From Palleronia pontilimi (lineage in GTDB: Bacteria > Pseudomonadota > Alphaproteobacteria > Rhodobacterales > Rhodobacteraceae), in NCBI RefSeq assembly GCF_016412875.1, contig NZ_JAEKPD010000013.1, positions 62,001 through 126,000 of the forward strand: a stretch of DNA of 64,000 nucleotides, given 5' to 3'. A program made the position numbers and the translations under genes. The first letter of the stretch is position 1. Each line of letters begins with the position of its first letter. The notes beneath the pieces are model-generated. The model did no database searches. It worked only from the letters and a program-made list of their open reading frames with translations, and was not told the origin of the DNA. Positions 39,119 to 48,743 of the stretch are shown here, piece by piece.

Positions 39119-39739
39119 TCAGACCCGTTGCACCGCCCAGTCGGCCATGGCGGGAAGCAGCGTGTCGAGCAGTGCCTGGAAGGCGGCGACGATCGCGGCG
39201 GGCGCGTCGCTTGCCGCCGACCCGGCCTGCGCGAAACTGCGGGTGGCGATCACGCGCTGGTCGCGGTCGCGCAGCAGGGTCAGCGCCATGTCGATGCGCG
39301 CCGTGGCGCCGCCGTCGGGCCCGATATCCACCTGGAAGGCGTCCACGCGCACCAGCAGCGCCGTGTCAGGCACCGGGCCGCCCTGGGCCGGGCCCACGTA
39401 GCCGACGCGGCCCGTTCCCGAAATGCTGCGGATCAGCAGCGACTGGATCACCAGCGGCAACTCGTCCGTCCAGCGCGCGTCGGGCAGGTACGTCACCGAC
39501 ACCGCGTCGGGCTTGACCATGATGCGGTCGCTGGCAATGGCCGCAGGCGCGTCGGGCTGCGCCACCACAAGGGTGCGCGATGTGCGCCGCCCGGCGGTCG
39601 CGCCCGCGCGCGGCGACAGATCGTAGGTATCGAGCGGCTGGGACGCCGCGTCCAGCGACGCGAGCGCCGAGCAGCCGCCAAGCGCGCAGACACCGCCCAG
39701 GAGCGCCGCCCGCCGCGTCAGGTCTGAAGGGGGCATCAT
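39119..39739 (-). CDS. PqiC/ABC-auxiliary lipoprotein of the MCE transport operon
   Basis: About 206 residues. The signal (TRRAALLGGVCALGGC) ends in a lipobox, giving a lipoprotein. The domain is that of the ABC-type transport auxiliary lipoprotein, which partners MCE proteins at the outer membrane. It is the last gene of the minus-strand operon, overlapping none but separated by one base from the MCE gene stop. ATG at 39739 or 39736 are both possible. Confidence 0.82.
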   Translation of the reverse strand: MMPPSDLTRRAALLGGVCALGGCSALASLDAASQPLDTYDLSPRAGATAGRRTSRTLVVAQPDAPAAIASDRIMVKPDAVSVTYLPDARWTDELPLVIQSLLIRSISGTGRVGYVGPAQGGPVPDTALLVRVDAFQVDIGPDGGATARIDMALTLLRDRDQRVIATRSFAQAGSAASDAPAAIVAAFQALLDTLLPAMADWAVQRV

Positions 39740-39740
39740 G

Positions 39741-41459
39741 TCATCTCCGGTATTCGGGCACGCGGTCGTCTTCCAGCAGGAAGCGCGTGGGGTTGCGTTC
39801 GATGCGCCGCACCAGCCGGTCAAGCGACGTGACGAGGCCGCGCGCCTCGGCGCCCAGGCGGGTCAGTTCGGGCAGGCCGGTGCGGGCGAAATCGGCGACG
39901 CCCGGCGCGCTGGCGGCCACGGCGCCCTGCACCTGCACCACCACCGCGTCGGCCCGCGCGATCAGCGCCCGCAGGTCGCGCGCGATGGCGGGCACGTCGC
40001 GGGTCACGTCCTCGACCGCGACGCTGATCCGCTCGGACGCGGTGCGGATATCGCCCAGAACGGGGCTGATATCCGTCTCGAGCACGCCGGTCGCCGCGTC
40101 GAAGGCGCCTTCGGCCGAGGCCAACGCGCCATCAGCCCCCTGCAGCGTGGTGTCGAGCTGGTCCAGGCTGGTCTGCGCCCGGTCGAACAGCGCGTTGGCC
40201 GAGGTCAGCGCGTCCTCGGCCGCGCCCGCCATGGGATCGAGACGGCCGGTCAGCCCGGTCAGATCCTGCGCGATCCGGTCCACGGCACCCGATGCCGAGG
40301 CCACGGCGCGGCGGATATCGGCCACCACCGGCGGCACGTCTTCCAGCACCACGGTTTCGATCGTGGCGACCGCGGCCTTGGCGTCGGCCAGGAAATCGCG
40401 CGCCTCGGCGATCAGCAGCGTGCCGTCACCATCCACCAGGATATCGAAGCTGTCGGAGGCCTCGGTCACCGCCTCGAACGCGGTGTTGGCGCCCAGGAGC
40501 GTGCGCTCGAGCTCGGCCAGGCGCAGGTTCAGAAGGGCCGCGGATTCGCCGTAGCGGTCGATGGTCCGGCCCGAGCGGTCCTGCAGATCGGCGATGGCGT
40601 CGCCGGTGCGGGCCACGACGTCGTTGATGTCGGACAGGATCGCCGGGATCTGGTCGCGCAGCAGGATCTCGGTCTGGCCGAACGTGCCTTCGATCCGCTC
40701 GATCGCGGGCACCGACGCGGCCAGCGCGGTGTCTGCCGTCTCGAAGGTCTGCTGGGTCGCGGCCAGGGCGCTGTCGGCGCGCGCCATCGTCGTTTCGATC
40801 GCGGTGCCGATGCTGTCCAGCCGCTCGGTGAAGCGCGCGATCTCGGCGGTGGCGTCGCTGACCGAGCCGGTGACGGACGAGAAATCGCTGAGCGCCCGGT
40901 CAAGCTGGCCCGACGCCGCGTCGAGATTGCTGAGGATGTTGACGACCAGCGCCTGGTTCTCGGGTCCGGTCAGCTCTTGCATCTGACCGATCAGGCGCCC
41001 CGCTTCGACCACGAGGCCCGGCGCGTCTTCGACCAGGGTCTGCACGGACGAGCGCCGCGAGGGGATGATGGGCAGTTCGTCATCCTCGGCTTCGATCGGC
41101 GCGGCGCCGTTGTTGCCGCCCGACAGCGAGATATAGGCCACCCCCGTCACGCCCTGGGATTGCAGCCGCGCGATCGTGTTCTCGCGCACCGGGGTCGCCG
41201 CGTCGATCTGGATGGTGGTGTAAACCTTGGACGGATCGTCGTCGTAGATTTCCAGCCCGATCACCTGCCCCACCGCGATGCCGTTGAAGAGCACGTCGCC
41301 CGACGGATCGAGCCCCGAGACATCGTCGAACAGGATCGCGTAGTAGCTGTATTGCCGGTCGATCTGGACACTGGCGAGCCAGATGAAGAAGCCCAGCGTC
41401 CCCAGGATCGCGGCCAGCGTGAAAAGGCCGATCAGGATGAAATTGGCGCGCGTCTCCAT
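39741..41459 (-). CDS. MCE-family (MlaD-like) substrate-binding protein
   Basis: About 572 residues. One N-terminal membrane anchor (FILIGLFTLAAILGTLGFFIW), then a single MCE domain (about 40-125, VSGLDPSGDVLFNGIAVG) and a very long helical region rich in Ala, Asp and Ile repeats, ending in a basic tail. MCE proteins carry phospholipids across the periplasm from the inner-membrane ABC transporter. The extended helix is much longer than E. coli MlaD (about 183 residues). Start ATG at 41459 overlaps the ATPase stop by one base. Confidence 0.88.
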   Translation of the reverse strand: METRANFILIGLFTLAAILGTLGFFIWLASVQIDRQYSYYAILFDDVSGLDPSGDVLFNGIAVGQVIGLEIYDDDPSKVYTTIQIDAATPVRENTIARLQSQGVTGVAYISLSGGNNGAAPIEAEDDELPIIPSRRSSVQTLVEDAPGLVVEAGRLIGQMQELTGPENQALVVNILSNLDAASGQLDRALSDFSSVTGSVSDATAEIARFTERLDSIGTAIETTMARADSALAATQQTFETADTALAASVPAIERIEGTFGQTEILLRDQIPAILSDINDVVARTGDAIADLQDRSGRTIDRYGESAALLNLRLAELERTLLGANTAFEAVTEASDSFDILVDGDGTLLIAEARDFLADAKAAVATIETVVLEDVPPVVADIRRAVASASGAVDRIAQDLTGLTGRLDPMAGAAEDALTSANALFDRAQTSLDQLDTTLQGADGALASAEGAFDAATGVLETDISPVLGDIRTASERISVAVEDVTRDVPAIARDLRALIARADAVVVQVQGAVAASAPGVADFARTGLPELTRLGAEARGLVTSLDRLVRRIERNPTRFLLEDDRVPEYRR

Positions 41460-42253
41460 CACGCGGCCCCTTCGGTGACCGACGAGGCCAGGGCCGCGCG
41501 GGCGCGGGGGCCGTGGAAATATTCGCGCACCCAGGGGTGATCGACCTCCAGCATGTCGGCCATGGTGCCCACCGCCAGCACGCGGCGGTCCGCCAGCACC
41601 GCGACCCGGTCGCAGATGGCGTGCAGGCTGTCCAGATCGTGCGTCACCAGAAAGACCGTCAGGCCCAGCGCATTCTGCAGCTGCTTGATCAGGATATCGA
41701 AGGCGGCGGCCCCGATCGGGTCCAGGCCCGCCGTCGGCTCGTCCAGGAAGACGATTTCGGGGTCGAGCGCGATGGCCCGCGCGAATCCCGCGCGCTTGCG
41801 CATCCCGCCCGACAGCTCGGACGGATACTTGTCTTGGGCGTTTTCCGGCAGGCCGACCATGCGCACCTTGATCGCCGCCAGCGTTTCGCGCAGGTCGGGC
41901 GCAAGCTGGAGCTGCTCGCGCATGGGGGCTTCGACATTCTGGCGCACGGTCAGGGACGAAAACAGCGCGCCGTCCTGGAACATCACGCCCCAGCGGCGGC
42001 GCAGGGCGCGATACTCGGCGTCGGAGGTGTCGCGCACGCTTTGGCCGAAGACCTCGATCCGGCCCTCGGCGGGTTTCAGAAGGCCCACGATGGCGCGCAG
42101 CAGGACCGACTTGCCGGTGCCCGAACCGCCGACGACGCCGATGATCTCGCCCCGTCTCACGTCGAGATCCAGCCCGTCATGGACCACGTGGCTGCCGAAG
42201 CGGGTCACGAGGCCGCGCACCCGGATGATGCGATCTTGGTCCGCCGCCGCCAT
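41459..42253 (-). CDS. MlaF-like ABC transporter ATPase
   Basis: About 264 residues. Walker A GGSGTGKSV, signature LSGGMRKRAG, Walker B PEIVFLDEPTAGLDP, H-loop LVTHDLDSL. The C-terminal extension is short. It energises the MCE lipid transporter. ATG at 42253 overlaps the permease stop by one base; a longer frame would read through the permease gene. Confidence 0.93.
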   Translation of the reverse strand: MAAADQDRIIRVRGLVTRFGSHVVHDGLDLDVRRGEIIGVVGGSGTGKSVLLRAIVGLLKPAEGRIEVFGQSVRDTSDAEYRALRRRWGVMFQDGALFSSLTVRQNVEAPMREQLQLAPDLRETLAAIKVRMVGLPENAQDKYPSELSGGMRKRAGFARAIALDPEIVFLDEPTAGLDPIGAAAFDILIKQLQNALGLTVFLVTHDLDSLHAICDRVAVLADRRVLAVGTMADMLEVDHPWVREYFHGPRARAALASSVTEGAA

Positions 42254-43383
42254 CAGACGCCCACCACGGCGAAGAATATGGAAAACAGTGCATCCATCAC
42301 GATGACCATGAAAATCGACAAGACCACCGATGTCGAGGTCATGCGCCCCAGCGATTCCGCGTCTCCCCCCACCATCATGCCTTCGTAGCAGCCGATGATG
42401 CCGATGATGAGCGCGAAGAACGGCGCCTTGATCATGCCGACGCCGAAATGCCACACGTCGGTGTTGCTGACCAGGCGCGACTGGAAGACGGCGGGCGAGA
42501 CGCCCAGCTCGATCCACGACATGAGCGCCCCGCCGACCAGGCCCGACACGTCCGCGATCAGGCCCAGCGCGGGCAGCATGATCATCAGCGCCAGCACCCG
42601 CGGCACCACCAGGATCGTCACCGGGTCCAGTCCCAGCGTGCGCATGGCGTCGATTTCCTCGCGCATCTTCATGGATCCGATGGCGGCGGTGAAGGCCGAG
42701 CCGGACCGGCCCGCCACGATGATGGCGGTCAGCAGGATGCCCAGCTCGCGCAGGATCGAGATGGCGATCAGGTCCACCACGAAGACCTCGGCCCCGAACT
42801 GGCGCAGCTGGGCCGAGCCCTGGAACGCCAGCACCACGCCGATCAGGAAAGCCATCAGTGCGACGATGGGCACGGCGTTCAGGCCGACCTCCTGGCAGTG
42901 ATGCACCAGCGATGTCAGGCGCAAGCGCTTCGGGTGCACCACGATCCCCGCGATGGTGGCGACCGTCTGGCCCAGGAACGAGATCAGCTCGACCGATTTG
43001 CGGCCCGCGCTGGCCGTTTTGCGCCCGAACTCTTCCAGGTGGTCGACCGGCGACTTGCGGGGCGGCGGCGGGATGTCGTCCGGCGCCAGGTTCGCGCGCA
43101 CCCGCTCGATCAGCTGCGCCTGCACGGCGCTGGCCCCTTCGATGGCGATGCTCCCGCCGCGCGTGGCGATGCGCCGCTCGAGGTCGAGCAGGAACCACGC
43201 CCCGGCCGTGTCGATCTGCGACAGGCCCGCGATGTCCAGGACCGACACGCCCTGCCCCTGCCCTTGCGCGAGGATCGCATGGGGATCCAGGCGGCCCACC
43301 ACGCCGATGTCCAGCCGACCCGTCAGCGTCAGCCGCGCGTCTGCCACGGACAGCTGGACGGAACCGTTAATGGACTTGGGCAT
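42253..43383 (-). CDS. MlaE-like permease with N-terminal STAS domain
   Basis: About 376 residues. Residues 1-110 form a STAS/anti-sigma antagonist-like domain (VSVLDIAGLSQIDTAGAW), and the rest is the MlaE permease with five spans and the signature EEIDAMRTLGLDP. In E. coli the STAS protein MlaB is separate; here it is fused to the permease. ATG at 43383 is preferred; GTG 43392 is possible. First gene of the permease-ATPase-MCE-lipoprotein operon. No FNR-type box is seen in the region before it. Confidence 0.87.
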   Translation of the reverse strand: MPKSINGSVQLSVADARLTLTGRLDIGVVGRLDPHAILAQGQGQGVSVLDIAGLSQIDTAGAWFLLDLERRIATRGGSIAIEGASAVQAQLIERVRANLAPDDIPPPPRKSPVDHLEEFGRKTASAGRKSVELISFLGQTVATIAGIVVHPKRLRLTSLVHHCQEVGLNAVPIVALMAFLIGVVLAFQGSAQLRQFGAEVFVVDLIAISILRELGILLTAIIVAGRSGSAFTAAIGSMKMREEIDAMRTLGLDPVTILVVPRVLALMIMLPALGLIADVSGLVGGALMSWIELGVSPAVFQSRLVSNTDVWHFGVGMIKAPFFALIIGIIGCYEGMMVGGDAESLGRMTSTSVVLSIFMVIVMDALFSIFFAVVGV

Positions 43384-43643
43384 CAAACTCACGCGATCTG
43401 GGTGGCGAAATTGCGCCGGGGATCGGTTGGACCATCCACGACTTTGGTCCTATCCTCAAGGATGACCGCCCGGTCGGCCGATTTGCAGCCCGAGGGATGT
43501 GCAGAACCGCCACATGCGCCGTGCGCGCGATTTCGGCAGTTACAGCAGCATCTTGGGGCCAGAGGTGCCGACGCCGGAGCGGATCTTGGCACCCCGGGCG
43601 CAGGCCATTTCCGGCCGTGAGGCCGGACAGAAGGAGACGCCGG

Positions 43644-43724
43644 ATGACCGCGACGCACAAGCCCGCCGACCGGGGTTCGCTGAACTTGCGGGACGGCGCG
43701 CGCGGCCCGAGACCGGGCGCGTGA
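43644..43724 (+). CDS. 26-residue leader ORF before exoD
   Basis: ATG at 43644 has a strong AAGGAG ribosome site (43631-43636) and reads 26 residues (MTATHKPADRGSLNLRDGAR then a short end) to TGA at 43722-43724, which overlaps the exoD start as TGATG. Strong ribosome site plus coupling suggests a translated leader, though no known peptide family is matched. It could also be chance. Confidence 0.35.
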   Translation: MTATHKPADRGSLNLRDGARGPRPGA

Positions 43725-44362
43725 TGACCGGATCGCCGCAACCCGAACAATCGGAACAGCCCGACGCGGGCGGCTTCGCGGCCCTGATCCGCGACCTCGA
43801 CAGCCGCCGGGCCGATGGCGAGACGGTGACGCTCGGCGACGCGCTGGATGCCGCGGGCGCGCGGGTTCACGGGGTGGCGATCCTGCTGATGGCGCTGCCC
43901 GAGGCGCTTCCCCTGCCGATCCCCAGTTTCGGGGCCGTGCTGGGGGTTCCGCTGATCCTGGTGTCGCTGCACCTGGCATTCTACGGCGAGCGAGGCGATC
44001 TGCCCCCCCGCGCGCGCCGGGTCAGGCTGCCCGACCGGCTGATCGACCTTCTGGCGCGTCGTGTCGCCGGTCCGCTCGAACGGGCCGAACGGCTGACCGG
44101 CGATCGCTTGCCCGCGCTGGCGAACCTTGAACGGCTGGTCGGACTGGTCAGCATCATGCTGTCATTCCTGCTGTTCCTGCCGGTGCCCTTCCTGAACATG
44201 GCGCCCGCGCTGGCGCTGGTGTGCCTGTCCTGGGGATTGATCCAGCGCGACGGCTTCGTGGTCGGGCTGGGGCTGGCCGTGTCGGTCGGGATCTTCGTCA
44301 CGGTCTTCGCCTTGGGCGACCTGCTGGCCGGGATGCTGGCCACGGGCCTCGGCACGCCCTAG
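43724..44362 (+). CDS. exoD: ExoD-family membrane protein
   Basis: About 212 residues. It has an N-terminal cytoplasmic segment (LGDALDAAGARVHGVAILLMALPEALPLPIPSFG), then several spans, the pattern of ExoD. In Sinorhizobium ExoD affects exopolysaccharide production and alkali tolerance; the biochemical role is unknown. ATG at 43724 shares a base with the leader ORF stop. It is convergent with the DUF2892 gene with a four-base overlap. Confidence 0.85.
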   Translation: MTGSPQPEQSEQPDAGGFAALIRDLDSRRADGETVTLGDALDAAGARVHGVAILLMALPEALPLPIPSFGAVLGVPLILVSLHLAFYGERGDLPPRARRVRLPDRLIDLLARRVAGPLERAERLTGDRLPALANLERLVGLVSIMLSFLLFLPVPFLNMAPALALVCLSWGLIQRDGFVVGLGLAVSVGIFVTVFALGDLLAGMLATGLGTP

Positions 44363-44571
44363 CCTTCCCGCGTGGACATGCCCAGCAGTCGGTAGAGCGG
44401 GCAGAAGCCGAACACGCCGGTGACCAGCAGCACGATGGCCACGATCAGCGACACGATCCCGAGGGCGCTGGCGCCGCTGACCCCGAACAGTCCCAGAGCC
44501 GGGATCGCGAGCAGCACGAGCCCCAGCAAGATCCGCAAGCCGCGGTCGATTTTTCCGACATTCTCGATCAT
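44359..44571 (-). CDS. DUF2892/YgaP-type membrane protein
   Basis: Seventy residues, two membrane spans, beginning VGKIDRGLRILLGLVLL and with late GFCPLYRLLG, which matches the DUF2892 membrane part of YgaP-type proteins. Function unknown; often found in stress-linked operons. ATG at 44571 overlaps the stop of the 149-residue gene by four bases. Confidence 0.85.
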   Translation of the reverse strand: MIENVGKIDRGLRILLGLVLLAIPALGLFGVSGASALGIVSLIVAIVLLVTGVFGFCPLYRLLGMSTREG

Positions 44572-45017
44572 TGGAGTGGTCCTTTCCATTGCAGTGCCGG
44601 GGTCGCGGCCCCGCGAAGGGCCACGAGATGCGCCGAGGTGGCGCGAAAGATCAGGCCGCGGAACTCGGCGAAGCGGGCCAGAAGATCCTCGCAGGCCGCG
44701 CGCGTCAGCCACAACACGCGCAGATCCAGCCCGGCAAGCTGCTGCGCCATGGCGGGCAGGTCCACGCGGGGGGGTGCCGCGACGTGATAGGGCGGTTCGA
44801 AGTCCAGGCAGTAGAGCGTGACGGCCGGGCGGCAACCGATGGACGGCGCGACGTGCAAGGCCCCCGCCAACACCACCGGCAGGGGTCCGTCGCGCGGGCC
44901 CGCCCGGTCTGTCGGTCCCCGACCGGGACATGGACGGTCGACGGCACGGCGGCGCATTGCGCGGCGCAGCTCGGCGCTGGTCTGGAACAATCGGGGTTCA
45001 ATCAGGTCTGGTTGCAA
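44568..45017 (-). CDS. unknown 149-residue soluble protein under an FNR-type box
   Basis: Not recognised. Codon use is normal. The middle ([38 protein letters not shown]) reads as alternating strands and helices of a small globular domain. It is coupled to the DUF2892 gene. The FNR-type box at 45083-45096 lies 66-79 bases before its start and is shared with the divergent flavodoxin. Confidence 0.6.
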   Translation of the reverse strand: MQPDLIEPRLFQTSAELRRAMRRRAVDRPCPGRGPTDRAGPRDGPLPVVLAGALHVAPSIGCRPAVTLYCLDFEPPYHVAAPPRVDLPAMAQQLAGLDLRVLWLTRAACEDLLARFAEFRGLIFRATSAHLVALRGAATPALQWKGPLQ

Positions 45018-45082
45018 GGCAGATCCTCGTCTCTGGGCAGGTTGGCGTTCCGCTCACCCTAGGGCACCGGCGCTGTCGCAAA

Positions 45083-45096
45083 TTGATCCCGATCAA
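45083..45096. promoter_or_regulatory. perfect FNR/FixK box TTGAT-CCCG-ATCAA
   Basis: Perfect match to TTGAT-N4-ATCAA, in the middle of the gap between the divergent 149-residue gene (start 45017) and the flavodoxin gene (start 45161). Both are about 65-80 bases away, so one box could serve both. Confidence 0.8.
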
Positions 45097-45160
45097 CCCC
45101 TTGGGCGCGGTCCTACCGGACACTTCCCCGGCGTTCCGACCCGCCATTGCCGAGGATCCC

Positions 45161-45661
45161 ATGTCGTCACCGCCCCGCCAGCATGCCGTCGTCTTCTACT
45201 CGCGCGACGACCATACCCATGCGCTTGCCAGCCAGATCGCCGACGGGCTGGACGCGGACCTGTTCCGCATCGCCACCGACCGCTACGGCGACCAGCCGTT
45301 CAGCTACCTGCTGGCCGGGTTCGACAGCCTGGTCGGACGGCTGCCCGCGATCAAGCCGCTGCGGGACATGGCGGGATACGTCACCGTGTCGCTTGGCACT
45401 CCGGTCTGGATCGGCAACCCCGCGACGCCGCTGCGCGCGTACCTGGCGCAGGATCCGACGCTGCCCGGCACGGTCGGGCTGTTCACCACCAGCGGCGGCG
45501 ACGGACCGCAGGCCAAGGCGCGCAAGGTGGTCGAGGATATCCTGGGCTACAAGGTCGATGCGGCCGTGAACGTGCCCAACGGCACCGACACGGGCGAGAT
45601 CCGATCGCGCGTGGCCGGCTATTGCGAAAGCCTGCTGGCGGGACTGGGCAAGCCGCCATGA
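45161..45661 (+). CDS. flavodoxin-family protein
   Basis: Protein of 166 residues with a flavodoxin fold: N-terminal strand ([16 protein letters not shown]) with phosphate-binding loop residues, [19 protein letters not shown] as the second FMN loop and FTTSGGDG as the third. The binding loop is less regular than in bona fide flavodoxins, so electron carrier or HemG-like roles both remain open. Starts an operon with an ABC/FtsX exporter and HlyD, coupled by ATGA to the ATPase gene. Confidence 0.8.
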   Translation: MSSPPRQHAVVFYSRDDHTHALASQIADGLDADLFRIATDRYGDQPFSYLLAGFDSLVGRLPAIKPLRDMAGYVTVSLGTPVWIGNPATPLRAYLAQDPTLPGTVGLFTTSGGDGPQAKARKVVEDILGYKVDAAVNVPNGTDTGEIRSRVAGYCESLLAGLGKPP

Positions 45662-46377
45662 AGGACAGCGCCGATCTGCCGGTGTTCCGCACCGAGGGGA
45701 TCACCAAGGTCTATGCCACCGGCGCGGTCGAGGTGCGCGCGCTGGACGGCGTCGACCTGGAGCTGTTCACCGGCGAGCTGGCCGTGCTGCTGGGCCCGTC
45801 TGGCAGCGGCAAGTCCACGCTGCTGAATATCCTGGGCGGGCTCGACCATGTCACCGACGGGCGGGTGTGGTTTCGCGATCTGGAACTGACGGACCTGGGC
45901 GACCGGGGCCTGACACGGTACCGGCGCGACCACGTGGGCTTCGTGTTCCAGTTCTACAACCTGGTGCCCAGCCTGACCGCGCGCGAGAACGTGCAGCTGG
46001 TCACCGACGTGGCGCGCGATCCGATGCCCGCGGACGAGGCGCTGGCGCTGGTGGGGCTGCACGCGCGCATGGACCATTTCCCATCCGAGATGTCGGGCGG
46101 CGAGCAGCAGCGCGTCGCCATCGCGCGGGCCATCGCGAAACGCCCCGAGATCCTTCTGTGCGACGAGCCCACCGGCGCGCTGGACAGCCAGACCGGGATC
46201 CAGGTGCTCGAAGCGCTGCGCCAGATCAACGACCGGTTCGGCACGACCACGGTCGTCATCACCCACAACGCCGAGATCCGCCGCATGGCGCACCGGGTGA
46301 TCTATTTCCAGGATGGCCGCATCTCGCGGGTCGAGCGCAACGACCACCGCATCGCTCCGTCGGAGATCTCGTGGTGA
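45658..46377 (+). CDS. MacB/LolD-type ABC transporter ATPase
   Basis: Protein of 239 residues. Walker [19 protein letters not shown]-loop context ([16 protein letters not shown]), signature [15 protein letters not shown], Walker [16 protein letters not shown]-loop ITHN. This is the group of ATPases that work with FtsX-type permeases (MacB, LolCDE). ATGA overlap with the flavodoxin gene. Confidence 0.93.
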   Translation: MKDSADLPVFRTEGITKVYATGAVEVRALDGVDLELFTGELAVLLGPSGSGKSTLLNILGGLDHVTDGRVWFRDLELTDLGDRGLTRYRRDHVGFVFQFYNLVPSLTARENVQLVTDVARDPMPADEALALVGLHARMDHFPSEMSGGEQQRVAIARAIAKRPEILLCDEPTGALDSQTGIQVLEALRQINDRFGTTTVVITHNAEIRRMAHRVIYFQDGRISRVERNDHRIAPSEISW

Positions 46378-48740
46378 GCGGCCTGCACGCCCTGGACCGC
46401 AAGCTGTTGCGGGATTTCCGGCGGCTTTGGGCGCAGGTGCTGGCGATCGCGCTGGTGCTGGCCTGCGGCGTGGCGATCCTGCTCACGTCGTTCGGGATGT
46501 ACCGCGCGCTGGACGAGACGCGCGCGGCCTACTACCAGCGCAACCGCTTCGCCGATGTCTTCGTGGAAGCGCGCCGCGCACCGCTGGCCCTGCTGGCCGA
46601 AATCGCGGCGATCCCGGGTGTCCAGGCCGTCGAGGGGCGCGTCACCGGCGACGTGGTGCTGGACCTGCCCGGCCGGGTCGAGGCCGCCGTCGGCCGGGTG
46701 CTGTCGCTGCCCGATCACGCCGAGCCGCGGCTGAACCTGCCGCTTCTGCGCTCGGGGCGGCTGCCCGACACCCCGTCCGAGATCGCCGTGAACGAGCCCT
46801 TCGCCGACGCCAACGGCTACCGGCCCGGCGACACGATCCTGGCCAACCTGAACGGGCGCAAGCGCACGCTGACCATCACCGGCACGCTGCTGTCGCCCGA
46901 GTTCATTTACACGCTGGGGCCCGGCGCGCTGATGCCCGACAACGAGGGGTTCGGCATCCTGTGGATGCGCCGCGCGGGGGCCGAGGCCGCGTTCGACATG
47001 GGCGGTGCGTTCAACGACCTGGCGCTGAAGATCGATGCGTCCACCAAGGCCGAGCCGGTGATCGACGCGCTGGACGACCTGCTGGACCCCTATGGCGGCT
47101 TCGGCGCCTACGGGCGCGACAAGCAGCTGTCCAACGCCTTCATCGACGCCGAGATCAGGCAGTTGCGCAGCATGGCGATGATCCTGCCGCCGGTCTTCTT
47201 CGGCATCTCGGCCTTCCTGGTGGCCATGGTCATGGGCCGGATCGTGACGTTGGAGCGGGCCCAGATCGGGCTGTTGAAGGCGCTGGGATACGGCAACGGC
47301 GCGGTCTGCCTGCATTACCTGTTGCTGGCGGGGCTGATCGCGCTGGTGGGCATCGCGACGGGCTGGGTGGCGGGCACGTGGCTGGCGCGGGGGCTTGCGC
47401 ATCTCTACGCCAATTTCTTCGACTTCCCCTTCGTGATCTTCCGCATCGCGCCCTGGGTCTATGGGCTGTCCGCCGTGCTGGCGCTGGCGGCGACCACGCT
47501 GGGGGCCACCCAAAGCGCGTTGCGCGCGGCCCGGCTGGCGCCCGCCATCGCCATGCAGCCGCCCGCGCCGCCGAAATTCACGCAAAGTGCCTTCGACCGG
47601 GCCATGGACCGGGCCAACCTGACCCAGCCCACGGTGATGATCCTGCGCAGCCTGGTCCGCTGGCCGGTCCGCAGCGCGCTGACGGCGCTGGGACTGGCGC
47701 TGGCGGTGGCGTCGGTGATGACCGCGTCCTTCATGACCGATGCGCTGGATTTCGTCGTCGACAGCGCCTTCTACCAGTCCAACCGCCAGCACGCGATGCT
47801 GATCTTCCAGAGCGACGCGCCGCTGTCGGCGCTGCAGGACGTGGCCCACCTGCCCGGCGTGCGCCAGGTCGAGGGCCAGCAGATCGCCGCCGCCGTGCTG
47901 CGCCGCGGGCACCACGAAAAGCAGGTGGCGATCGAGGCGCGCCTTCCGGGCGCGGATCTGAGCCGGATCGTGGCGGCGGATGGCGGCGCGCGCGACGCGC
48001 CGCCGGGCGGGATCCTTCTGTCCGAGCGGGTGGCGGGCCAGCTCGACGTGCGGCCCGGGCAGACGATCACGGCCGAGCTGCTGGGCGGCAACCAGGGCAC
48101 CTACACGTTCGAGGTCGCGGGCATCGTGCCGCAATATTTCGGACTGGGCGCCTATGTGGACCTGGAGGGGTTCAACCGGCTGCTGCGGCAGGCGCCCCGT
48201 GTCTCGGTCGCCAACATCACGCTGGACGGCGCCCGGCACGATGCCCTGCACGCCGCCATCAAGGACACCCCCGGAATCGCGGGCACGGTGATGATGACCC
48301 ACACCCGCCGCTCGTTCCAGGAGACGATCCGCCAGAACGTCACGATCATGCTGACGGTCTATATCACCATCGCCGTGCTGATCTCGGTCGGCGTCGGCTA
48401 CAACAGCGCCCGGATCCAGCTGTCCGAGCGGGCGCGCGAGCTGGCCAGCCTGCGCATCCTGGGCTTCAGCCGCTGGCAGGTGTCGTATATCCTGGTGGGC
48501 GAGCTGATGCTGCTGGCCGTGCTGGCGCAGCCCTTGGGCTGGCTTTTGGGCCGCGTCTTCACCGGGCTGATGGTGCGCGCGTTTTCCAGCGATCTTTACA
48601 ACCTGCCGCTGGTCCTGAAACCGGCCACCTTCAGCTTCGCCAGCCTGATCGTGCTGGGCGCCACGCTGGCCGCGGTGCTGGTGGTGCGGCGCAGGCTGGA
48701 CCGGCTGGACCTAGTGGCCGTCATGAAGACAAGGGAGTGA
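46374..48740 (+). CDS. FtsX/MacB-type ABC permease
   Basis: About 788 residues with two four-helix FtsX domains (around 240-360 and 660-775) and large periplasmic regions, the full-length two-domain layout of DUF214/AttM-type permeases. Start GTG at 46374 (GTGA overlap with the ATPase stop), GGAG about eight bases before. Works with the ATPase upstream and the HlyD-like adaptor downstream, so export or extraction of lipophilic molecules or peptides is likely. Confidence 0.9.
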   Translation: MSGLHALDRKLLRDFRRLWAQVLAIALVLACGVAILLTSFGMYRALDETRAAYYQRNRFADVFVEARRAPLALLAEIAAIPGVQAVEGRVTGDVVLDLPGRVEAAVGRVLSLPDHAEPRLNLPLLRSGRLPDTPSEIAVNEPFADANGYRPGDTILANLNGRKRTLTITGTLLSPEFIYTLGPGALMPDNEGFGILWMRRAGAEAAFDMGGAFNDLALKIDASTKAEPVIDALDDLLDPYGGFGAYGRDKQLSNAFIDAEIRQLRSMAMILPPVFFGISAFLVAMVMGRIVTLERAQIGLLKALGYGNGAVCLHYLLLAGLIALVGIATGWVAGTWLARGLAHLYANFFDFPFVIFRIAPWVYGLSAVLALAATTLGATQSALRAARLAPAIAMQPPAPPKFTQSAFDRAMDRANLTQPTVMILRSLVRWPVRSALTALGLALAVASVMTASFMTDALDFVVDSAFYQSNRQHAMLIFQSDAPLSALQDVAHLPGVRQVEGQQIAAAVLRRGHHEKQVAIEARLPGADLSRIVAADGGARDAPPGGILLSERVAGQLDVRPGQTITAELLGGNQGTYTFEVAGIVPQYFGLGAYVDLEGFNRLLRQAPRVSVANITLDGARHDALHAAIKDTPGIAGTVMMTHTRRSFQETIRQNVTIMLTVYITIAVLISVGVGYNSARIQLSERARELASLRILGFSRWQVSYILVGELMLLAVLAQPLGWLLGRVFTGLMVRAFSSDLYNLPLVLKPATFSFASLIVLGATLAAVLVVRRRLDRLDLVAVMKTRE

Positions 48741-48743
48741 GCC

